A stretch of 64,000 bases of DNA, from positions 10,608,832 through 10,672,831 of the forward strand of contig JASKMD010000006.1 of NCBI GenBank assembly GCA_030144725.1. Reading direction: 5' to 3'. The DNA comes from Haematococcus lacustris (taxonomy: Eukaryota > Chlorophyta > Chlorophyceae > Chlamydomonadales > Haematococcaceae). The notes below the pieces were generated by a model. The model did not search any database. It was not told where the DNA came from and worked only from the letters and a program-made list of their open reading frames with translations. Each line of letters starts with the position of its first letter. The stretch's first letter is position 1. A program made the translations under genes and the position numbers. Positions 61,001 through 64,000 of the stretch are shown piece by piece.

Positions 61001-63272
61001 GCCCCGCCCCGCCCCGCCCCGCCCCGCCCCGCCCCCGCCCCGCCCCGCCCGCCCCGCCCCGCCCCGCCCCGCCCCGCCCCGCCCCGCCCCGCCCCGCCCC
61101 GCCCCGCCCCGCCCCGCCCCCGCCCCGCCCCGCCCCGCCCCGCCCCGCCCCGCCCCGCCCCGCCCCGCCCCGCCCCGCCCCGCCCCGCCCCGCCCCGCCC
61201 CGCCCCGCCCCGCCCCGCCCCGCCCCGCCCCGCCCCGCCCCGCCCCGCCCCGCCCCGCCCCGCCCCGCCCCGCCCCGCCCCGCCCCGCCCCGCCCCGCCC
61301 CGCCCCGCCCCGCCCCGCCCCGCCCCCGCCCCGCCCCGCCCCGCCCCCCGCCCCGCCCCGCCCCGCCCCGCCCCGCCCCGCCCCGCCCCCGCCCCGCCCC
61401 GCCCCGCCCCGCCCCGCCCCGCCCCGCCCCGCCCCGCCCCGCCCCGCCCGCCCGCCCCGCCCCGCCCCGCCCCGCCCCGCCCCGCCCCGCCCCGCCCCGC
61501 CCCGCCCCGCCCCGCCCCGCCCCGCCCCGCCCCGCCCCGCCCCGCCCCGCCCCGCCCCGCCCCGCCCCGCCCCGCCCCGCCCCGCCCCGCCCCGCCCCGC
61601 CCCGCCCCGCCCCGCCCCGCCCCCCCGCCCCGCCCCGCCCCCGCCCCGCCCGCCCCGCCCCGCCCCGCCCCGCCCCGCCCCGCCCCGCCCCGCCCCGCCC
61701 CGCCCCGCCCCGCCCCGCCCCGCCCCGCCCCGCCCCGCCCCGCCCCGCCCCGCCCCGCCCCGCCCCGCCCCGCCCCGCCCCGCCCCGCCCGCCCCGCCCC
61801 GCCCCGCCCCGCCCCGCCCCGCCCCGCCCCGCCCCGCCCCGCCCCGCCCCGCCCCGCCCCGCCCCGCCCCGCCCCGCCCCGCCCCGCCCCGCGGGACCTC
61901 ACCTCACCTCAAAGCGTGACAGCATGGTGCCCGTGAGGGCCCACAGGGGTGCAGACACGAGGCTGCTCTTGCCAGCACCTGAGGCCAGGCGAGTGGAAGG
62001 GGCGGGGAGGTGCAGGTAGGCAGGCAGGCAGGGACAGCCCCTACGCCCACCTCTACCCCTGCCCCTGCCTCTCCCTCTCCCTTCACACCCCCCTTCCCCT
62101 GTTCTTTCACTTCCCTTCTCCCCTCTCCCTTCTCACCCCTTGTTCTCTAACCCTCACTGTGCCAGGCTGTGCTCTAAACGCTCACTCTCTTCCACACCAG
62201 GTTGCCATGGCCCCAAATGCACACAACATCCTGCTTCCCAACGTCCCCAGACGCTGCAGACCCCACCATGCTCTTCCCCCAATCCCTGGTTGCCATGGCC
62301 CTCGCCCCAGGTCCCACATGCAGCCTGCCCACCATTGCTGCTGGCACCGCCGTCATCCTCATTGCGACCCGTCAGCGCCCTCAAGCCCTTGTCAGCCAGG
62401 GTGTAGGTCTGCACTCATCATCACAGGGCACCATCACACCAACACAGGGCGTGTGCTGGCCTGCGGTCTAAGGCTGCATCTATTCATCTGCATACAGGCT
62501 TGACCTCTATGTCTGCATTAAAACTGCTGGGGCTGATGCAGCACTTTTAATGCAGCACTTAAAAATCAAGGCTACAAGACATGAACTGACGGCTGCATTT
62601 CTTTAATGCATTTGTTAATGCTTTTCTCTTAACGCATTTCTTTGTGATGCAACTATTTAAATGCACTGTAGGGTTAACATCCAGCAGTGAGGTCTGCAGG
62701 CAGTAGGTCCTAGGTACGCTGGGGCTGCAGTGAGCTCTGCCGGTTAGGGTAGGTGCAGGGCAGGTACGGGGGAGGCAGGCTTGCTGGGTGAGGCTGAACG
62801 GAGCCTGGTCATGTGGGGCTGCCTCAACACGTGGACATAAAGTCAGAAAGCTGGGAGGCTTGACTGAAATAGAAAGGGCCAGGCTAGCTGGAAGGCAAAG
62901 GGCTGGGCAGGCAGGTGGAATGGTGGGCAGATCGTCCCCAGGCAGGCAGGCAGGTGGGCAAACCGCCCAGGTGGGAGGCAGGCTGGGCAGGCAGGTGGAA
63001 TGGTGGGCAGGCAGGCAATTCGTCCCCAGGTGGGAGGCAGCAGAGCCGAGAGGCACGGTTGGGGTTAAGAGGGCCAGGGCAGCTGTAGGGCTAGGGGGCC
63101 GGCAGGCAGGCAGGCAGGCAGCCTGGTAGGCAGGCAGGCAAGCCCCCAATCTGCCCAGGGCCTGACCTGAGCTTGCCTGAAGGGCCCGTAACCCTCAATG
63201 GTGACCCCAGCCAGCGTCAGCAGCGTGTGGCGCCGGCTGCTCTCCCCCCCGCGCCCCAGACTCCGCCACAGC
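55042..63272 (-). CDS. SMC/Rad50-like ABC ATPase (partial; gap inside, both ends incomplete)
   Basis: Chromosome- or repair-type coiled-coil ATPase; exact subfamily not recognised. Exons: 63167-63272, 62333-62408, 61908-61978, 60661-60783, 60224-60298, [gap], 59331-59490, 58313-58980, 57676-57819, 56632-57293, 56233-56400, 55615-55978, 55265-55426, 55042-55152. The N-terminal strand is TLAGVTIEGYGPFRQ. Walker A is NGAGKSSL, after an acidic insert NEDDGGASS. Then VEVWGELDGQAFRVTRVVK and LTLQLGGEDLTRIKIPDTQ. Long coiled coils (EEQ/Ala-rich) follow, with one CDKC pair at about 58355 that recalls a zinc hook. The ABC signature is LSGGERRRLALAL, Walker B LLVLDE, D-loop LDGEG. The switch His position reads VVGQASS. 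The order and phases hold throughout. The coding sequence stops at a donor running into a CCCCTG array, so the last short exon is missing. The first exon is not visible either. Confidence 0.8.
59563..60062. other. Assembly gap (500 N)
   Basis: Exactly 500 N, a conventional fixed-size gap. It lies between SMC-like exons 60224-60298 and 59331-59490 and probably hides at least one exon. Confidence 1.
60459..60585. repeat. (CCCCTG)n array in an intron of the SMC-like gene
   Basis: About 21 units with one 5-C slip near 60489. Same unit as the arrays at 36345 and 54903. Confidence 0.97.
60859..61892. repeat. (CCCCG)n pentanucleotide array, about 1.03 kb
   Basis: Roughly 205 units with scattered +1/-1 C slips (for example near 60925, 61035, 61325, 61448, 61621, 61790). 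It fills the intron between SMC-like exons 61908-61978 and 60661-60783; the transcript would carry it as GGGGC. Confidence 0.98.
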
Positions 63273-63298
63273 CTGCACGCAGTGGACCTCGCCCACAC

Positions 63299-64000
63299 CC
63301 CACAGCTGGCGACCTTTTGGAGACTGCTGACCTAAGCGCCAGCCCTGGCCCCGGCCACCCTGGCTGGCCCATCTGCACCAACCCCTCCGCACCTACCCCT
63401 CCGCACCTACCCCTCCGCACCTACCCCTCCGCACCTACCCCTCCGCACCTACCCCTCCGCACCTACCCCTCCGCACCTACCCCTCCGCACCTACCCCTCC
63501 GCACCTACCCCTCCGCACCTACCCCTCCGCACCTACCCCTCCGCACCTACCCCTCCGCACCTACCCCTCCGCCCTCCCTGCCTCGGCGCCCCAGCCCTTT
63601 GCCCCCTAAAGACTCCCCTGTGGCCCCTGTGACCTAGGTCCCCCTGTTGGCTGTACTCCTCTGTTGGCCGCCCCCTGCACCTACCCCTCTGCACCTACAC
63701 CCTGGCTGGACTCCCCAGCCCCCACCCCTCCGTAGGGTCTCCCCTGTGGCCCCTGTGGTCGCCTTGACCCAGTGCTACCCCTGCGGCCCCAAAGGCCCTG
63801 ACCCCCTGGCACCCTCTGCTCCCAGCCCCGGCTGCATTTCTCCCCTGGCCCCCTAGCCACCAGGTTGTCCCACTAGGAGCTTCATAGGCTCCCCTGTGGC
63901 TCTGGCCCACCAGTTCCAGCCCCAACTGCACCTGGCCCACCTGGACACGCAACTACACCCCTAAGCTCCCCTGGGCCCTGGGATCCTTGCCCTAGCCCCC
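63299..64000. other. C-rich low-complexity end of window; no gene recognised
   Basis: Pyrimidine-rich sequence with CCCCTGTGGCCCC words after the minisatellite. The missing first exon of the SMC-like gene could lie here or beyond the window. Confidence 0.4.
63379..63572. repeat. 14-bp minisatellite (CTACCCCTCCGCAC)
   Basis: About 14 head-to-tail units with almost no divergence. Confidence 0.95.

Noticed and set aside
60385..62019. Proline/arginine-rich ORFs over the CCCCG array
   Set aside because: Repeat artefact; the array is intronic in the SMC-like gene on the other strand.

Overview
The window looks like nuclear DNA of a volvocalean green alga (Chlamydomonas / Haematococcus type). The genes are intron-rich, moderately GC-rich and full of simple repeats. 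TGTAA, the usual green-algal poly(A) signal, follows several reading frames. Encoded proteins include a flagellar kinesin-2 motor, and there are several remnants of Fanzor, the eukaryotic relative of TnpB. Exons were assembled by hand from GT-AG (twice GC-AG) junctions and reading phase. No database search was possible, so family names rest on motifs recognised by eye.

Layout. 1-5.75 kb (-): 5' part of a kinesin-2 (FLA8/KIF3B-like) gene, whose intron 8 holds an uninterrupted (CAG)276 tract. 6.4-8.2 kb (-): an unidentified coiled-coil protein. 8.9-9.3 kb: an old Fanzor remnant. 9.6-12.7 kb (+): a five-exon gamma-glutamylcyclotransferase-like gene with a C-terminal membrane helix and a tRNA-derived SINE in an intron. 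14.4-15.6 kb (+): a secreted 2H-phosphoesterase-like gene (copy 1 of 3). 18.0-26.6 kb (-): a repeat protein made of six pre-peptidase-C-like (PPC) domains, three of them encoded by near-identical 1,421-bp genomic units. 28.3-36 kb: two decayed full-type Fanzor loci, a third C-terminal Fanzor remnant of another lineage, and an archaeal-type phosphoglycerate mutase pseudogene.

36.2-55 kb: a large inverted duplication (arms about 37.7-41.7 and 50.1-54.9 kb). Each arm carries one 2H gene and ends outwards in a (GGGGCA)/(CCCCTG) hexanucleotide array. The spacer holds a 4.07-kb hAT transposon with a perfect 8-bp target duplication, an orphan 461-codon ORF and a 1.2-kb TA-flanked mariner/pogo-like element. 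One arm carries a 780-bp hAT-like insertion that is absent from the other, so the target duplication can be read directly against the empty site. 55-63.3 kb (-): an SMC/Rad50-like ABC ATPase gene of at least 13 exons with (CCCCTG) and 1-kb (CCCCG) arrays in its introns, a 500-N assembly gap, and a 3' end that stops at the hexanucleotide array.

The housekeeping genes are separate transcription units with no sign of shared function. The main theme is mobile DNA and repeat expansion: transposon remnants of at least four kinds, long arrays inside introns, and gene or domain duplication. The candidate system of most interest is the Fanzor (RNA-guided nuclease) family. All copies here are inactivated, but they keep diagnostic RuvC motifs and a conserved 3' flank.
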